Assembly: GCA_937873435.1 (NCBI GenBank)
Contig: CALMWM010000141.1
Location: 1 to 5,952, forward strand
Direction: 5' to 3'
Origin: an uncultured Gallionellaceae bacterium
GTDB taxonomy: Bacteria > Pseudomonadota > Gammaproteobacteria > Burkholderiales > Sulfuricellaceae
Length of the DNA: 5,952 nt
Shown: piece by piece, positions 4,379 to 5,952 of the stretch
Position numbering within the stretch: position 1 is the first letter of the stretch
Layout: each line of letters begins with the position of its first letter
Notes under the pieces: generated by a model
Told to the model about the DNA's origin: nothing
The model's database searches: none
Seen by the model: only the letters and a program-made list of their open reading frames with translations
Position numbers and translations under genes: made by a program

Positions 4379-5952
4379 GTGCTTTCCTCGATAGTTTCGT
4401 TAAGCAGCGGCAGAATCGTGGTGACCGTCAAGCCGCTGCCGGGGACGCTTTCGACGTTAACGTGACCGCCCAATGAGCTGGCGCGCTCGAATATGCCGCG
4501 TATGCCGTAGCGGTAAGTCCTGGCGCTGTCGTACATTTCCAGGCCGCGGCCGTTGTCGCTGATCCGCAGTGAAACCGCGGTGTTGCCGTGGCGGTATTCG
4601 ATATCGACCCGCGATGCGCCGGAATGCCGTATCACGTTGGTGAGCGCTTCCTGGAGAATGCGGAAGAGCGTAATCGAACGTTTCTTGCCCAGTTGACCTT
4701 TGTCTTCCGCGCAGTTTACCCGGCATTCGATGCCGGTACGCTTGTGGAATTGCTCAGCCTGCCATTCGATGGCTGCCAGCAGGCCGAGGTCGTCGAGGAT
4801 GCTGGGGCGCAGTTCGGTGATGATGCGCCGCGCGACGCCTACTGCGTTGTCGAGCAATTGCGACATCGTTTCAGTGCGTTCCAGCAGCGGCACTGTCGTT
4901 TCGTTTGCCGGCAGCTTGCGCGCCAGCCAGTACAAATCCATTTTGAGCGCGGTCAAGGTGCCGCCCAGATCGTCGTGAATTTCGCGCGCAATGCTGGCTT
5001 TTTCCTCTTCGCGCACGGTTTGCAGGTGCGCGGACAGGTCGCGTAGACGCTGGTGCGCTTCATGGGCCTCGCGTGCCATCCGCTTGGGTTCGGAAATGTC
5101 TCGCACCAGCGACATCACAACCGGCTTGCCCGCCAGCAGGAAAGGGTTGGCATTTACTTCCACGGCAATTTGCCGGCCGTCCCTGGCTCTGAGCACCTGT
5201 TCGAAAGTTACGCTTTCGCTAGCCATGAGGCGCTGGGTGATAGGCGCCGGGTCCATGCCGGTATCGCGCTCGTCGAGGTCGGCTATCGTCATGTCGAGCA
5301 ATTCCTCGCGCGCGTAGCCCAGCATTCGGCTGGCGACCTCGTTGACTTCGATGAACTTGCCCGCGGTTCCGTCGGGTGCGACGGGTAATACGAATATTGC
5401 GTCCTGAATGCTGCCGAACAGGGTGCGGAAGCGTTCCTCGCTTTCCCGCAGCATTTTTTCCGCCTGCTTGCGTTCGGTGATGTCGCGCACGGCTACCAAC
5501 AGTTTTTCATTGCCGGAGATATTGGCGCACCGCATGTTGACTTCCGCCCAGAACAGGCGCCCCTTTTTGGTCTTGGCATGCCATTCGAAGTTCTGGTCTG
5601 CGCCTTTTGCCGCTAGGGCGATCAAGTGCAGGGCGTTTTCCTGGGTGTAGGGAGGCTGGCACGAGGAAAGGGCTCCCACTTCGCTGGCCAGGAGTTCCTC
5701 GCGGGTGAAACCGTACATTTCGCAGGCGCGCCGGTTGATGTCGAGAATGGCGCCGCTGTCGATGTCGTGGAGGAAAATGGCATCGTTGACCGAATCGAAG
5801 ATGGTGCGGAATCGTGCTTCGCTGTACTGCAAGGCTTCGATGACCCGCTTGCGCAGGGTGATGTCGCTGAAAATGACCACAGCCCGGAGGTTTGCATCGT
5901 CGCTTTCGAGAACCGGGGTACAGGAATATTCCGCCGGGAAGGAACTGCCGTC
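4375..5952 (-). CDS. Multi-PAS sensor histidine kinase, NarX/HPK7 type (N-terminus outside window)
   Basis: Sensor kinase partner of the regulator that follows it. The frame stays open to the window edge, giving 525 visible C-terminal residues; the GTG at 5880 lies inside a PAS domain and is not the start. Numbering from the edge: residues 1-40 are the end of one PAS domain (FPAEYSCTPV to FSDITLRK); 44-167 a second PAS (SEARFRTIFDSVNDAIFLHD to VRDITERKQAE); 171-292 a third (SEERFRTLFGSIQDAIFVL to VRDISEPKR); a short coiled-coil linker; a HisKA_3 dimerisation domain with AREIHDDLGGTL, phospho-His326; and a HATPase domain with N-box ALTNVIRHSG (Asn439), DNGRGL (466-471) and YGIRGIFERA. The position matching the Gln of the NarX DxxxQ phosphatase motif is Gly331. 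No membrane segment is visible in this part. PAS ligands (haem, flavin, small molecule) cannot be assigned from the motifs. Confidence 0.94.
   Translation of the reverse strand, partial: DGSSFPAEYSCTPVLESDDANLRAVVIFSDITLRKRVIEALQYSEARFRTIFDSVNDAIFLHDIDSGAILDINRRACEMYGFTREELLASEVGALSSCQPPYTQENALHLIALAAKGADQNFEWHAKTKKGRLFWAEVNMRCANISGNEKLLVAVRDITERKQAEKMLRESEERFRTLFGSIQDAIFVLPVAPDGTAGKFIEVNEVASRMLGYAREELLDMTIADLDERDTGMDPAPITQRLMASESVTFEQVLRARDGRQIAVEVNANPFLLAGKPVVMSLVRDISEPKRMAREAHEAHQRLRDLSAHLQTVREEEKASIAREIHDDLGGTLTALKMDLYWLARKLPANETTVPLLERTETMSQLLDNAVGVARRIITELRPSILDDLGLLAAIEWQAEQFHKRTGIECRVNCAEDKGQLGKKRSITLFRILQEALTNVIRHSGASRVDIEYRHGNTAVSLRISDNGRGLEMYDSARTYRYGIRGIFERASSLGGHVNVESVPGSGLTVTTILPLLNETIEEST
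4384..4389 (-). promoter_or_regulatory. Ribosome binding site of the NarL-type regulator, inside the kinase gene
   Basis: GAGGAA on the minus strand, five bases before the ATG at 4378. It lies within the last codons of the kinase, and the ATGA start/stop overlap suggests coupled translation. Confidence 0.7.

Noticed and set aside
4588..5046. Plus-strand 152-codon frame opposite the kinase
   Set aside because: Antisense to conserved HisKA_3/HATPase motifs; no independent support.
5878..5880. GTG at 5880 as the start of the PAS kinase
   Set aside because: The frame stays open to the window edge and the 24 codons upstream complete a recognisable PAS domain, so the true start lies outside the window.

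Overview
The whole window reads as one minus-strand signal-transduction locus, with almost no non-coding DNA, from what looks like a betaproteobacterium. The lineage call is an inference: base composition is moderately GC-rich, and the proteins resemble those I associate with Gallionellaceae/Sulfuricella-like genomes (PAS kinase with an HDDLGG-type dimerisation domain, BvgA/NarL-type regulator, CheA with a non-E. coli-like P2 region). No ribosomal or housekeeping marker is present to confirm it. No mobile element, tRNA, rRNA or CRISPR array is visible.

In the direction of transcription (high to low coordinates), the first block is a two-component pair. It has a multi-PAS histidine kinase of the NarX/HPK7 type (5952-4375, N-terminus outside the window) and a NarL/FixJ-type DNA-binding regulator (4378-3746). 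The two genes overlap by the four bases ATGA. A non-coding gap of about 150-190 bases follows, carrying a 16-bp imperfect direct repeat that could be a regulator-binding site.

The second block is a chemosensory cluster: a stand-alone receiver (3558-3160), a receptor-like methyl-accepting protein with a membrane anchor but no ligand-binding domain (3150-1930), two CheY-like receivers that are about half identical to each other (1918-1550 and 1499-1131), a STAS-domain protein (1116-799), and the first 257 residues of CheA (771 to the window edge). Gaps inside this block are 9-50 bases, and most starts have a clear Shine-Dalgarno sequence. Two of these Shine-Dalgarno sequences overlap the upstream stop codon. 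CheW, CheR, CheB/CheD and any further receptors would be expected beyond base 1.

A likely working model is that the receptor controls CheA, CheA His46 feeds phosphate to some or all of three output-less receivers, and the PAS kinase with its NarL-type partner forms a second, transcriptional branch that may control the cluster. Two details stand out. The receptor's C-terminal helix carries an FQDxxxQ sequence that resembles the catalytic motif of the CheY-P phosphatase CheZ and is followed by an acidic tail ending in Phe-Phe. The PAS kinase, where a DxxxQ phosphatase motif would be expected after the phospho-histidine, has glycine in place of the glutamine.
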